A stretch of 64,000 bases of DNA, from the NCBI RefSeq assembly GCF_000527035.1, contig NZ_AZUK01000001.1:1810001-1874000 (forward strand), given 5' to 3'. Below the pieces are notes generated by a model, which saw only the letters and a list, made by a program, of their open reading frames with translations, had not been told where the DNA came from and searched no databases. Every line of letters starts with the position of its first letter. The first letter of the stretch is position 1. The translations under genes were made by a program, and so were the position numbers. This DNA is from Tolumonas lignilytica. GTDB taxonomy: Bacteria > Pseudomonadota > Gammaproteobacteria > Enterobacterales > Aeromonadaceae. Of the stretch, positions 33,452 through 42,967 are shown one piece after another.

Positions 33452-34366
33452 TTACAGATCGTCTCGTTGCCACAGCCAGGCGGCGCCGCGGACACCGCTG
33501 GAGTCGCCATGCAGGGCTTTGCGTACCGGCGTTTCGCATTCACCCCCGAAGGCATACTCTTTCATCAGACGGGGCACGTTCTCGTAAATGCGGTCGATAT
33601 TGCTCATGCCACCACCCAACACGATCACGTCCGGGTCCATCAGGTTGACGGCATGGGCCAGTGCTTTGGCGAGACGGCGTTCATAATCTTCAATTGCCTT
33701 GATGGCGGCGGCATCGCCCTGGGCGACCAGCGCCATGATCTCGGCCCCTTTGCGTTCTATGCCGGTCGCGAATTTGTAACTGTTGGCAAATCCGGTACCG
33801 GAAACATAGGTCTCAATACACCCTTTTTTGCCGCAATAACAGGGTGTGGCGTTCTGATAAGTCCACTCTTCTTCATCGATCCACGGCAGCGGGTTATGCC
33901 CAAATTCACCGGCGATCCCGTTGCCACCGGCGTGTACGCGGCCATTGATTGCGATGCCGGAACCGCAACCGGTGCCGATGATGACTGCAAATACCACTTT
34001 GCCGCCAGCCCCGGCGCCGTCAGTGGCTTCCGACACTGCCAGACAGTTGGCATCGTTGGCAATCCGTACCGGCCGATCCAGCAGTGCTTCCAGATCCTTA
34101 TCTAATGGCTGGCCGTTCAGCCAGGTGGAATTGGCATTTTTGACCTTGCCGGTGAACGGCGAAATGGTGCCGGGAATGCCTAGACCAACCGAGCCTTTAC
34201 GGCCGGTGGCCGCTTCGGCATCGAAAACCAACCCTGCAATTGCCGCTAATGTTTGTTGGTAATCGTGGCGTGGAGTTGGCACGCGTTTGCGGAACAACTC
34301 ACCGCCGTCGCTGTCCAGCGCGATCACTTCAATCTTGGTACCGCCTAAATCAATTCCGATGCGCAC
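33452..34366 (-). CDS. mak: Fructokinase Mak (ROK family)
   Basis: 304 aa with the ROK ATPase N-terminus [14 protein letters not shown], the sugar-binding block [11 protein letters not shown], and the zinc motif [27 protein letters not shown] and the C-terminal [20 protein letters not shown] match E. coli Mak (YajF) almost exactly. It phosphorylates fructose, with weaker activity on mannose and glucose, in the cytoplasm. It is a single-gene unit convergent with malT and divergent from the response regulator gene. NagK-type kinases share the fold, but the blocks above favour Mak. Confidence 0.92.
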   Translation of the reverse strand: MRIGIDLGGTKIEVIALDSDGGELFRKRVPTPRHDYQQTLAAIAGLVFDAEAATGRKGSVGLGIPGTISPFTGKVKNANSTWLNGQPLDKDLEALLDRPVRIANDANCLAVSEATDGAGAGGKVVFAVIIGTGCGSGIAINGRVHAGGNGIAGEFGHNPLPWIDEEEWTYQNATPCYCGKKGCIETYVSGTGFANSYKFATGIERKGAEIMALVAQGDAAAIKAIEDYERRLAKALAHAVNLMDPDVIVLGGGMSNIDRIYENVPRLMKEYAFGGECETPVRKALHGDSSGVRGAAWLWQRDDL

Positions 34367-34498
34367 GTTTCATTTCCTCTTATTGTTGATGTTGCTGACG
34401 CAGGTCAGCTCACAGTTCATAGGTTGTTCTCTGGTCTCATCATCACAAATGACTACAATTTACGTTATCTGTTTTCCTGTTCGAGTCTGATATTACCA

Positions 34499-35239
34499 AT
34501 GAAAAACAAGATCCTGGTTGTGGATGATGACATCGCCATCTGCGAATTACTGACCGATGTGCTCAGCGAGCACGTGTTTGAAGTCAGAAGCTGTCATCTG
34601 GCGCAAGCAGCGCTACACACGTTGCAGCAAGAGCCGGATATCGCGCTGGTGCTGCTGGATCTGATGCTGCCCGATATGAGCGGGCTGTTATTGTTACAGC
34701 AAATTCGCATGCAATTCCCCGATCTGCCCGTGATTATGCTGACCGGTCTGGCGACCGAGTCGGACATGATTGTCGGGCTGGAAATGGGCGCCGATGACTA
34801 CATCGCCAAACCGTTCGTGCCCCGCATCGTGGTGGCCCGCGTCAAAGCCGTTCTGCGGCGCACGCCGGTCAGCGAAAATGCGCCGCGCCGGGGCATGGTT
34901 CCGGTCAGTGGCCCCGGCTATCGCTTCGATGGCTGGTTGCTCAACACGCATACGGGGCGATTGCAAACCCCGGATGGCGAGGACATCGAACTGACTCAGG
35001 GCGAATACTCGCTGCTGACCGTGTTGCTGAAAAATGCTCGCAAGGTGCTGAGCCGTGATCAACTGCTGGAACTGACGCACAGCGATGCCCTCGATGTGTT
35101 TGACCGGACCATCGATGTGCTGATTATGCGACTGCGCCGCAAAATCGAACCCAACCCGAAACAGCCGGAATATATCCGCACCATCCGTGGTGCCGGTTAT
35201 GTGCTGTCGCGGGAAGTCACGGTCGTGCATAAAGGCTGA
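34499..35239 (+). CDS. OmpR/TorR-family response regulator
   Basis: 246 aa from the ATG at 34499 (MKNKILVVDDDIAICELL); the longer frame adds a non-conserved leader. The receiver domain has acidic D10-D11, phospho-acceptor D54 (VLLDLMLPD), T82 and K104 (YIAKPF). The winged-helix DNA-binding domain contains TQGEYSLLTVLLKNARKVLS and RTIDVLIMRLRRKIE and ends IRTIRGAGYVL. No kinase is adjacent. The nearest is the hybrid histidine kinase at 43054, with the sugar cluster in between; partnership is inference. Its stop TGA abuts the stop of the convergent PfkB gene with no gap. Confidence 0.88.
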   Translation: MKNKILVVDDDIAICELLTDVLSEHVFEVRSCHLAQAALHTLQQEPDIALVLLDLMLPDMSGLLLLQQIRMQFPDLPVIMLTGLATESDMIVGLEMGADDYIAKPFVPRIVVARVKAVLRRTPVSENAPRRGMVPVSGPGYRFDGWLLNTHTGRLQTPDGEDIELTQGEYSLLTVLLKNARKVLSRDQLLELTHSDALDVFDRTIDVLIMRLRRKIEPNPKQPEYIRTIRGAGYVLSREVTVVHKG

Positions 35240-36265
35240 TCACTCCTGTTCCTGAGTCGAGTGTGCGGTAATAAAGGCCCGCAATTCGCCAAGCGGAGCA
35301 GCACCATCTACGGCGTTGGTGCTGCGCAGGTTAAACCGCGCACAGGCATTTCCCAGTTGCAGCGTCTCGCGTAATCCCCATTGCTGATGCAGTGCATACA
35401 GCACGCCGGCGCAGAACGCATCGCCGGCACCGACCGTACCGGCAATTTCCTGTGGCTCAATCCAGTAAGCGGGCACAAACAGGCTTTCCCCATCCGATTT
35501 GGCGGCCCAGGCGCCTTCCGGGCTGTGGATCACCACGACCTGTTTTACCCCCAGATGCAGCAGTTCCCGCGCTGCGTCGGCAATTCCGGCGGCATGCGGT
35601 GTGCCATCTGCCTGTCGCAGGGGTTTTCCGACCAGCGTCGCGGCTTCCAGCTCGTTAATGATGAGATAGTCGACATAGGGCAGAGTGGGTAACACCACTT
35701 TTCTGGCCCGTACCGGTTCATCGACCGATACCAGATCGAGTGCCGTCAGGTAACCCTTCTGCTGTAGCTGGTGGAAGAGGCGGGCTGCCACAATGCCATA
35801 ATCGGCATCGGGTTTTTCCAGTTGTTGTAACAGCAACAGATAGGCCAGATGGACGATCTTGTGTGGCGTGTGCAGTTCAGCAAGCAGCGATGCGTCAAAC
35901 GCGGCATTGCAACCGTGGGCATGGAAAAAGGTGCGCTGGCCGTTGCGGTGGTTGGTCATCACCTGAGTCATGCTGGTGGGCAGTGCCGCCGCCTGCAGCC
36001 AGCGGCAATCAATATCATCATCGAGCAGACATTGGCGGATAAACTCGCCATCCAGATCATCCCCGACCAGGCCGACCGCGGCTAGCGGCAGACCTGTTTT
36101 CATCCGCGCCAGCGTGCGCAACACATTCGGTACCGCACCTCCGGTCGCGCTTTCACTGTGCAGGATCGTCGCCAGTCGCCCTTGTTCCGGCCAGTCATCG
36201 ATCAGGTGGACATGATCCACCAGCATTGTACCGGCGGCGAGGATGCCACAACGTGCGGCGTTCAT
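35240..36265 (-). CDS. PfkB-family carbohydrate kinase
   Basis: 341 aa. The ribokinase/PfkB fold has an N-terminal AAGTMLVDHVHLIDDWPEQG, the GG-type motif SATGGAVPNVLRTLARM near 41-57, and the second signature GTVGAGDAFCAGVLYALHQ with the catalytic Asp. It phosphorylates a sugar or sugar phosphate; the substrate is not known. It is the last gene of the minus-strand cluster, and its ATG shares one base with the aldolase stop (TGATG), so it is translationally coupled. An enzyme making a ketose phosphate or bisphosphate for the aldolase is the obvious reading, but this is inference. Confidence 0.85.
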   Translation of the reverse strand: MNAARCGILAAGTMLVDHVHLIDDWPEQGRLATILHSESATGGAVPNVLRTLARMKTGLPLAAVGLVGDDLDGEFIRQCLLDDDIDCRWLQAAALPTSMTQVMTNHRNGQRTFFHAHGCNAAFDASLLAELHTPHKIVHLAYLLLLQQLEKPDADYGIVAARLFHQLQQKGYLTALDLVSVDEPVRARKVVLPTLPYVDYLIINELEAATLVGKPLRQADGTPHAAGIADAARELLHLGVKQVVVIHSPEGAWAAKSDGESLFVPAYWIEPQEIAGTVGAGDAFCAGVLYALHQQWGLRETLQLGNACARFNLRSTNAVDGAAPLGELRAFITAHSTQEQE

Positions 36266-37125
36266 CAGGCTTGTCCTGCGCTGCCGAAGATCTGCATCTG
36301 GCCTTCCACGGTTTGCTGGATGGCAGATTCAATGCCCATCAGCATATGCGCCAGTTCATCATAGGCGGTTTCACGATGTTGCATGGCCTGTTCCACGGCA
36401 ATCAGTGCACTTTGTGACATGCCGGTGTAGAAATTGATTTTGTGGATGCCGAGCGAAATAGCTTTGCGGAAATCGGCATCACTGATGCCCGAACCACCGT
36501 GTAACACCAAGGGTAAACCGGTCTGCTCACGGATCGCCTGTAAGCGGGGAAAATCGAGCTGCGGTTCGCCACGGTATTTCCCATGCACATTGCCGATCGC
36601 GACGGCGAGGGCATCAATGCCGGTACGAGTCACGAAATCGGTGGCTTTGGCCGGATCGGTAAATTTGCTGCTGTCGCAGGAACCATACAGGGAGCCGCCC
36701 TCATCACCACCGACCGCGCCGAGTTCGGCTTCGACCGAGATGCCGAGTGCATGACACATTTTCACCACTTCGGTGGTCTGACGGATATTCTCGTCATAAC
36801 TCAGACCGGAACCGTCAAACATCACCGAGGTAAAGCCCAGACGAATGGCTTTCATGATGGCGTCAAAGCTGGTGCCGTGGTCAAGGTTCAGCACCACCGG
36901 AATATCATGCAGCGCCGCTTCGGCTTTGATGGCAGCACAGATCGCTTCCAGAGAAACATATTTAAAATGCACTTCGGCGATATTGATGATGAACGGTGAT
37001 TTTTGGGCTTCTGCTGCCGCAAACAGCGCACGCAGGAAATGGGTGTCCAGTACATTAAACGCGCCCAGTGCATAACCGTTCTGGCTGGCATGTTTTAAAC
37101 CCTGAGCAAGAGAAATCAGTGACAT
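36265..37125 (-). CDS. Class II (zinc) ketose-bisphosphate/ketose-1-phosphate aldolase
   Basis: 286 aa from the ATG at 37125, which has AAGGAG 8 nt upstream; the open frame to 37287 is not coding. It is in the FbaA/GatY/KbaY family: GYALGAFNVLDTHFLRAL near 17, VVLNLDHGTSFD (zinc His) near 78, EAELGAVGGDEGG, a VHGKYRGEPQLDF segment (second zinc His) and LVLHGGSGISD (third zinc His and phosphate loop). It cleaves a ketose phosphate to dihydroxyacetone phosphate and an aldehyde. It lies between the isomerase and the PfkB kinase in one operon. Substrate unassigned. Confidence 0.88.
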   Translation of the reverse strand: MSLISLAQGLKHASQNGYALGAFNVLDTHFLRALFAAAEAQKSPFIINIAEVHFKYVSLEAICAAIKAEAALHDIPVVLNLDHGTSFDAIMKAIRLGFTSVMFDGSGLSYDENIRQTTEVVKMCHALGISVEAELGAVGGDEGGSLYGSCDSSKFTDPAKATDFVTRTGIDALAVAIGNVHGKYRGEPQLDFPRLQAIREQTGLPLVLHGGSGISDADFRKAISLGIHKINFYTGMSQSALIAVEQAMQHRETAYDELAHMLMGIESAIQQTVEGQMQIFGSAGQA

Positions 37126-37135
37126 GAATGGCTCC

Positions 37136-37825
37136 TTAAAGAGGCAGGAAACGGGAATATTCGTTACACAGCAGGTGTAACGGTGCTTCGTCTTCGACAA
37201 TGTCACTGAATCGTGCCTGAGGTTGCAGAAAGCGGTTATCAGCTTTGTCGTCGTTGACCATGGATACTTCGCCGAGAATGACGGCACCTTTCCCTGGTTC
37301 GGCCCAGAAGGAGTGGTAGATCCCCTGCGTCAGAGAGATGCTTTGTCCGGCTTTCAGGCGTAGCTGGCTGCCGGGGGCATGACGCTGGCGTTCTCCATCC
37401 AGAACAATGTCCACATCCGTGTCTGCACAGCACTCATCAACTGTGCGGTTATACAATTCAATGATGAGATCACCCCCTCCGCGATGGATGATGTCTTCCA
37501 TCTTGTACCAGTGGAAATGCATTGGGGTACGCTGGCCTTCGCGCACCAGCATGATCTTTTCCGCATAAGGCTTAGGATACGGCTTGCCGCCAACGGAACC
37601 GTTGCGCAGCGTGAACAACGTCAAGCCGGTATGGACGAAGTCATTGCTGCCCATGTCGGTGACATCCCAGCCGAGCTGGAGATCAAAGATTTCCTGATAA
37701 CGAGACAGATCCTGCTGTGCCCAATCCTGCGGCGTGAAATGAGCAAAGGGCGGTAAATAGATACCATGTTGCGCAAAGAACGCTTTGGTTTCCTGAAGAA
37801 ACGCATTGATCGCTGAGCGTTGCAT
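37136..37825 (-). CDS. D-lyxose ketol-isomerase
   Basis: 229 aa, cupin-fold D-lyxose isomerase family. Visible features are WDVTDMGSNDFVHTGLTLFT near 53, the metal-binding cluster PMHFHWYKMEDIIHRGGGDL near 101-120, and GIYHSFWAEPGKGAVILGE near 167, giving the His/Glu/His ligand set. Family members interconvert D-lyxose and D-xylulose, and D-mannose and D-fructose, with Mn2+. Its ATG directly follows the xylB stop, with AGGAGG inside the end of xylB, so the two are coupled. With xylulokinase next to it, D-lyxose to D-xylulose 5-phosphate is the simplest pathway. Confidence 0.9.
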   Translation of the reverse strand: MQRSAINAFLQETKAFFAQHGIYLPPFAHFTPQDWAQQDLSRYQEIFDLQLGWDVTDMGSNDFVHTGLTLFTLRNGSVGGKPYPKPYAEKIMLVREGQRTPMHFHWYKMEDIIHRGGGDLIIELYNRTVDECCADTDVDIVLDGERQRHAPGSQLRLKAGQSISLTQGIYHSFWAEPGKGAVILGEVSMVNDDKADNRFLQPQARFSDIVEDEAPLHLLCNEYSRFLPL

Positions 37826-39271
37826 TCAAGCCTCCTGCCGGCACAGCCAGCGGGTCTGTTGCTGATAGCGCAGGTAGCGTTCCTGCAAAGCCGCCTGCGG
37901 TTGTGGTCTGATAATGGCCGAGGCGGGCGTGCTGTGTGAGTTCAGATGGTGTAATGCGTCCGGTTCGATGGCCAGCCGCGCCAGTCGTGCGGCACCAAAG
38001 GCGGCCCCCACATCGGCATATGTCGGCACGATGATGCGGCACTGGGTGAGATCGGCGATCAGTTGTAACCAGAAGTGGCTGCGGGCGCCCCCGCCGGTGG
38101 CGATCATCTGATTCGGCGCACACCCAGCTTGCTGCAAGGCGCGATAACCGTCGGTCAGTGAAAATGCGACCCCCTCCAGCACCGCCCGGGCCAGATTGCC
38201 GCGCTGGCTGTCACTGGCCAGCCCAAAGAAAGCACCTCGGACGTGAGGATTATTCCACGGTGTTCGCTCACCACTGAGATAGGGAGCAAACAACACATCC
38301 CCCGCATCATGCTGCTCTGCTTCCTGAGCCAGTTGTGCCTCTGGCGTTGAGGTCAGGGCTGAAAACCAGCTTAGGGAGGCGGCGGCACTTAATGTCACCG
38401 CCATCTGATGCCAGCGATCGGGCAGGGCATGACAGAAACTGTGGACGGCCTGCTGCGGGTTGGCGTAATACTGTTCGGAGGCGGAAAAAATAACGCCTGA
38501 TGTACCCAGCGAGACAAAGCCGTCACCTGCCTGAAGCACACCCAGGCCAATGGCACTGGCGGCATTGTCACCGGCACCCGCGACCAATGGCGTGTTGCGA
38601 GGCAAACCCCATTCATCGGCCAGAGAATCATAGAGTGTTCCGGTTACCTGATTGCCTTCGTATAAGATCGGCATCTGGCCCAAACTAAGATTGCAGGCGA
38701 CCAGCAATTCCTCGCTCCAGCAACGGCGGGCCGTGTCGAGCCACAGTGTACCGGCGCTGTCCGACAGATCACTGGCAAAATCGCCACTCATCCGGTAACG
38801 CAAATAATCTTTTGGCAGCAGGATATGGGCGATGCGGGCAAAAATGGCCGGCTCATGACGCTGCACCCAAAGTAATTTCGGGGCGGTGAATCCTGCCATA
38901 ACCCGGTTGCCGGTAATACCGACAAAGTCAGCTTGTTGCTCCAGCCAGTGACACTCTTCGGCACTGCGGCCGTCGTTCCATAAAATACAAGGTCTGAGTA
39001 CTTCGCCGTGCTCATCCAGCAATGTGGCGCCGTGCATCTGGCCACTGAAACCGATGCCGCAGACTTGCTGTAAGGCGTCTGCCTGACGGCTTTTGAGCTG
39101 TTGCATGGCGTGCTGCAGAGCCTGCCACCAAGCCTGCGGGTCTTGTTCACTAAAACCGGGTCGCGGGTGCTGCACAGTGAGAGATTCGGAGACACTGTCG
39201 AGCAGGTTTTCATGGCGATCCAGCAATACAATTTTGAGACTGGAGGTGCCTAAATCAATACCAAGGAACAT
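37826..39271 (-). CDS. xylB: Xylulokinase (FGGY family)
   Basis: 481 aa (E. coli XylB is 484). FGGY kinase features: N-terminal MFLGIDLGTSSLKIVLLD ATP-binding strand, GIGFSGQMHGATLLDEHGEV and ILWNDGRSAEE (substrate site), TAPKLLWVQRHEP, LPKDYLRYRMSGDFASDLSD, VAGAGDNAASAIG with the catalytic Asp, and YLSGERTPWNNP near 333. These blocks match E. coli XylB one by one. It phosphorylates D-xylulose to D-xylulose 5-phosphate. It follows two hairpins downstream of the binding-protein gene and is coupled to the isomerase. No xylA or xylR lies nearby, so here it probably serves the lyxose isomerase. Confidence 0.92.
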   Translation of the reverse strand: MFLGIDLGTSSLKIVLLDRHENLLDSVSESLTVQHPRPGFSEQDPQAWWQALQHAMQQLKSRQADALQQVCGIGFSGQMHGATLLDEHGEVLRPCILWNDGRSAEECHWLEQQADFVGITGNRVMAGFTAPKLLWVQRHEPAIFARIAHILLPKDYLRYRMSGDFASDLSDSAGTLWLDTARRCWSEELLVACNLSLGQMPILYEGNQVTGTLYDSLADEWGLPRNTPLVAGAGDNAASAIGLGVLQAGDGFVSLGTSGVIFSASEQYYANPQQAVHSFCHALPDRWHQMAVTLSAAASLSWFSALTSTPEAQLAQEAEQHDAGDVLFAPYLSGERTPWNNPHVRGAFFGLASDSQRGNLARAVLEGVAFSLTDGYRALQQAGCAPNQMIATGGGARSHFWLQLIADLTQCRIIVPTYADVGAAFGAARLARLAIEPDALHHLNSHSTPASAIIRPQPQAALQERYLRYQQQTRWLCRQEA

Positions 39272-39296
39272 AAACGGGCTCCTGGAACATTGCCAT

Positions 39297-39330
39297 CAGG
39301 TGAGGGCTTTTTCATAAAAGACCTCACCTG
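39297..39330 (-). other. Second stem-loop in the leader of xylB
   Basis: CAGGTGAGG (39297-39305) and CCTCACCTG (39322-39330) form a perfect 9-bp stem with a 16-nt loop containing an inner CTTTTT/AAAAG pairing. It lies between the intra-operon terminator and the xylB start, about 25 bp upstream of the ATG, where it could affect translation or message stability. Confidence 0.55.
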
Positions 39331-39335
39331 AGAGC

Positions 39336-39360
39336 AAAAAACGCCGCCAGATGGCGGCGT
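39336..39360 (-). terminator. Intra-operon terminator after the sugar-binding protein gene
   Basis: On the minus strand ACGCCGCCA TC TGGCGGCGT is followed by TTTTT. This 9-bp GC-rich perfect stem lies 15 bp after the binding-protein stop and 65 bp before xylB. It should cut most transcripts there, leaving reduced read-through into the catabolic genes, unless xylB has its own promoter. Confidence 0.85.
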
Positions 39361-39375
39361 GTCGTACGGGGTAAA

Positions 39376-40317
39376 TTATTTAACGGTCCAGCCTTTGTAG
39401 TCCTTCACGTTATTGCGGTCGATCAGGGTTACAGGGATCAGCACTGGTTCTTTCGGTGCAGGTTTGCCCTGCAGAATGTTGTAGCCGATTTCAACAGCTT
39501 TAGAAGCCATGACTTGTGGATCTTGTGCTGGTGTTGCTACGAACAGGTTGTCGTTACGTTTCAGCGCCACTTCTGCATCAGGTGAACCGTCGACACCGAC
39601 GATGAAGAACTCTTTACGTTGTGCCTGTTTAGCAGCTAAGTCAGCACCGATACCGGTTGGGTCGTTAATCGCGAATACCGCATCAATTTTCGGATGTGCT
39701 GCCAGCAGAGAAGTCATCACTTCTAAGCCACCTTCACGGCTACCTTTACCGTTCTGGTTAGAAGAAAGCACTTTGATGTTTGGATATTTTTTGAAGGTAT
39801 CCATACAGCCATCAACACGGTTGGTAACAGCAGATACTGGTGGGCCGTTGATGATCACGACATCGCCGCGACCGTGCAGTTTGTCAGCAATATATTGGCA
39901 ACCCATTTGACCGGCTTGTGTGTTGTTTGAGGTGACAGTGGCGTTAGCACCTTCTGCAGCTACGTCAACCGCTACGACCACGATCCCGGCTTTCTGAGCA
40001 CGTTTAACGGCAGGGGCGATACCTTTGGAATCTGCCGCGTTCAATACGATCATATCCACACCAGCGGCGATGAAGTTATCGATTTGAGTCACTTGTTGGC
40101 CCAAGTCATAGCCGCTGGAAACCAGAGTCACTTTGACATCTTTGCCTGCCAGCTCACGCGCCTTCATTTCAGCACCTTTGGTGATCTGAACGAAGAAAGG
40201 GTTGGCCAGATCGCCCACGGTAACACCGATGGATTTCAGCTCTTTGGCCTGAGCCAGTGGCGCGGTGGTGATAACTGCTGCTGCGAGCAGGGTAGACATC
40301 AGTTTGTTCAAACGCAT
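39376..40317 (-). CDS. Sugar ABC transporter substrate-binding protein (RbsB-like)
   Basis: 313 aa with signal peptide MRLNKLMSTLLAAAVITTAP..., cleaved near residue 24 before KELKSIGVTV. It is a Peripla_BP_4 family protein: GDLANPFFVQITKGAEMKA at the start, then FIAAGVDMIVLNAADSKGIA near 86, GREGG-type hinge segments and AINDPTGIGADLAAKQ near 225. Sugars of the ribose/xylose/allose type are the usual ligands; the linked enzymes suggest a pentose such as D-lyxose, or D-xylulose. It lies third in the ATPase-permease-receptor order and is followed by a strong terminator, in keeping with high expression. Confidence 0.88.
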   Translation of the reverse strand: MRLNKLMSTLLAAAVITTAPLAQAKELKSIGVTVGDLANPFFVQITKGAEMKARELAGKDVKVTLVSSGYDLGQQVTQIDNFIAAGVDMIVLNAADSKGIAPAVKRAQKAGIVVVAVDVAAEGANATVTSNNTQAGQMGCQYIADKLHGRGDVVIINGPPVSAVTNRVDGCMDTFKKYPNIKVLSSNQNGKGSREGGLEVMTSLLAAHPKIDAVFAINDPTGIGADLAAKQAQRKEFFIVGVDGSPDAEVALKRNDNLFVATPAQDPQVMASKAVEIGYNILQGKPAPKEPVLIPVTLIDRNNVKDYKGWTVK

Positions 40318-40363
40318 AGTTGTTGTACTCCGTTACTGTTGTTGGAGGTGTTGTTGGGCGCCA

Positions 40364-41359
40364 TTAGGCGCCTGCGTGTTTACGGGTGCGATATTTATCA
40401 ATCAGAACTGCAATGATGATCACACAGCCTTTGATTACTAACTGCCAGAAGTAGGAGACACCCATCAGCGTCATCCCGTTATTCATGGCGGCAATAATCA
40501 ACGCGCCGATTAACGTGCCGGTGATGGTACCAATACCACCGGACAGACTGGTGCCACCGAGAACAACGGCCGCGATAGCATCCAATTCATACCCTACACC
40601 CAGGTTGCCGTTGGCGCTGTACAGACGGGATGCACTCATGATCCCACCCAGGCCAGACAGCAAACCACTCAGGGCATAGACAAAAGTCAGTACCATTCCG
40701 ACCTTGATACCGGTCAGACGGGCCGCATTCGCATTACCACCCACTGCATAGACGTGCATGCCCAGTGTGGTTTTGCGCAGAATAAACCAGCAGATACCGA
40801 TCACGACGAAACCGATCACGACCAGCCAAGGGATAGGGCCAAGGTAAGCGTTACCGATCCATTCAAAACCGATGTTGTTATTGATCACCGTTGTGCCGCC
40901 AGCCAGCAAGTACGCTGCACCGCGCAAGGCCGTATAGGTGCCCAGTGTGGCAATGAACGGAGGCAGGCCAATGTAGGCAACCATGACGCCATTCAGTGTC
41001 CCCATGATCAGGCCACCCATCAGTGCCACCGGAATGGAAAGCATGCCCAGCGTCGGATCCAGCGAGGTCACCATCGCCATGACTGCGGTCGTGCCCAGAA
41101 TCGAACCGACGGAGAGGTCAATCCCGCCGGTAATGATGACGAAGGTCATCCCGGCTGCCAGCACCGTATTGATGGAAGACTGGCGGACAATGTTCATGAT
41201 GTTGGATTCAGTCGCAAAGTTAGGCGTCATCAGACTGAAGCCAACACAAATCAGGATCAGAACAGGCAAGATCCCTACCGATTGGATCACGCTGTGTAGC
41301 GTGAATTTTTTGCTCGGGCTCGCAGCCACGGTATTGGGTGTGCTCATAGCGTTACTCAT
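40364..41359 (-). CDS. Sugar ABC transporter permease (RbsC-like)
   Basis: 331 aa, BPD_transp_2 family (the RbsC/XylH/AraH type). The cytoplasmic N-terminus of about 25 residues is followed by roughly 8-10 transmembrane segments. It carries the family signatures VIITGGIDLSVGSILGTTAV near 75, and YELDAIAAVVLGGTSLSGGI near 258. Homodimers form the inner-membrane pore. An internal Met at residue 5 (41347) is an alternative start. The gene lies 13 bp after the ATPase gene and 46 bp before the receptor gene. Confidence 0.9.
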   Translation of the reverse strand: MSNAMSTPNTVAASPSKKFTLHSVIQSVGILPVLILICVGFSLMTPNFATESNIMNIVRQSSINTVLAAGMTFVIITGGIDLSVGSILGTTAVMAMVTSLDPTLGMLSIPVALMGGLIMGTLNGVMVAYIGLPPFIATLGTYTALRGAAYLLAGGTTVINNNIGFEWIGNAYLGPIPWLVVIGFVVIGICWFILRKTTLGMHVYAVGGNANAARLTGIKVGMVLTFVYALSGLLSGLGGIMSASRLYSANGNLGVGYELDAIAAVVLGGTSLSGGIGTITGTLIGALIIAAMNNGMTLMGVSYFWQLVIKGCVIIIAVLIDKYRTRKHAGA

Positions 41360-41372
41360 TCCTGTCTCTCTC

Positions 41373-42896
41373 TCAAGCTACTTCCGCGCCGGCGATATGG
41401 TGGGTTGCCCCGGTAGCCAGCTCCATAATGTTTTCCTGGGAAATCGCGTCGCCGTCCAGCTCACCGACAATACTGCCGGCCCGCATGACATAAACCCGAT
41501 CACTCATGCCGACAATTTCCGGCAACTCACTCGAAATCATCAGTATTGCGACACCCTTGCGCGCCATATCGGTCATCATGCGATAGATTTCGCTCTTCGC
41601 ACCGACGTCAACACCGCGGGTGGGCTCATCCAGAATCAGCAGTTTGGGATGAATCGCCGCCCAACGGGAGATCAGACATTTCTGCTGATTACCCCCTGAC
41701 AGCCCGCCAACGGCCACTTGACTGTGGGGAACCCGAATATTTAGCGCCTTGATGGCGGTATCACTGAGCGCCCGGTTTTTCTGTTCATTAAGCACGCCGT
41801 GAAAACTATCGCGCTCAATGGTGGCCATCACGATGTTGTCGTGAACGGTCATTTCCAGAAACAGCCCTTGTTCCTTGCGGTTTTCGGTCAGAAACCCGAT
41901 GCCGTTGTCGATGGCATCACGCGGATGATTGACCACCAGTGGTTTGCCCCGAAGTTTGATGTTGCCGGAGGAGATTTTGCGGGCACCGAAGATCATCTGC
42001 GCCAGTTCGGAACGACCAGCCCCGACCAATCCGGACAGCCCGACAATTTCACCGGCCCGTACATCCAGCGTACCCGACAGCACCTTGTCTTCATCCGTCA
42101 GGTCGTTGCATTCCAGCACCAGCTCACCTTTCGGAATGTCGCGGTCTTTATTGAATAAGTCATTTAACGGACGGCCGACCATCATGCGCACCAGTTCACT
42201 GGCAGACAGCTCACTGCGCATCAGGCTGCCGATATACTGGCCGTCACGCAGTACACTGACGCGATCCGAGAGCTCATAAATTTCGGCCATACGGTGACTG
42301 ATGTAGATGATGGCCAGACCTTCACTGCGCAGTTTTTTAATCAGCGCGAACAGCATGTCGGTTTCGCGGGAAGAGAGTGCGGCGGTCGGTTCATCCATGA
42401 CCAGCACCCGACTCTTACGGTGTAATGCACGAGCGATCTCAACCTGTTGCTGTTCTGCAATGCTCAGATGAGAGACTTTCGCCGATGCTTTGAAACGGGC
42501 AGCCAGACGATCCAGCACAACCTGGGTCTCTTCTTCCATTTTCTGGCGATTTACCATGCCGTTGCGGGTGATTTCGGAGCCCAGAAAGATGTTTTCTGCC
42601 ACCGTCAGATTAGGGGCCAGATTGATTTCCTGATAAATTAGTGTGATACCTGCATTCAGCGCATCTTTCGGACCATTGATGGTAAACGGCTGACCATCGA
42701 TGAAGATCTCGCCTGCGGTCGCGGTGTACGCACCGGCCAGAATTTTCATCAACGTACTCTTACCAGCCCCGTTTTCGCCCATTAGCGAATGTACTTCGCC
42801 AGGATAGATAGTCAGGCTGACATCTTTCAGGGCGTAGAACTGGCCGAAGCGCTTGGCGATGTTTCGCATCTCCAGAATGGGTTGTTTATCGCTCAT
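41373..42896 (-). CDS. Sugar ABC transporter ATPase, double-domain (RbsA-like)
   Basis: 507 aa from the ATG at 42896 ([20 protein letters not shown]), which has GAGG 6 nt upstream; the frame opens slightly earlier at 42908. Two ABC domains are present. The first has Walker [14 protein letters not shown], signature [15 protein letters not shown] and [14 protein letters not shown]. The second has the degenerate Walker [30 protein letters not shown] and [13 protein letters not shown], as in RbsA and XylG. It energises uptake with the RbsC-like permease. It is the first gene of the minus-strand operon and divergent from the histidine kinase gene across an operator-like dyad. Confidence 0.92.
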   Translation of the reverse strand: MSDKQPILEMRNIAKRFGQFYALKDVSLTIYPGEVHSLMGENGAGKSTLMKILAGAYTATAGEIFIDGQPFTINGPKDALNAGITLIYQEINLAPNLTVAENIFLGSEITRNGMVNRQKMEEETQVVLDRLAARFKASAKVSHLSIAEQQQVEIARALHRKSRVLVMDEPTAALSSRETDMLFALIKKLRSEGLAIIYISHRMAEIYELSDRVSVLRDGQYIGSLMRSELSASELVRMMVGRPLNDLFNKDRDIPKGELVLECNDLTDEDKVLSGTLDVRAGEIVGLSGLVGAGRSELAQMIFGARKISSGNIKLRGKPLVVNHPRDAIDNGIGFLTENRKEQGLFLEMTVHDNIVMATIERDSFHGVLNEQKNRALSDTAIKALNIRVPHSQVAVGGLSGGNQQKCLISRWAAIHPKLLILDEPTRGVDVGAKSEIYRMMTDMARKGVAILMISSELPEIVGMSDRVYVMRAGSIVGELDGDAISQENIMELATGATHHIAGAEVA

Positions 42897-42967
42897 CATC
42901 TGCCTCATGGTGAAGTTTCATGTCAGCAGTAAAACACCCTTGTGTAAATGCCGTATGTTTTGTGTGA

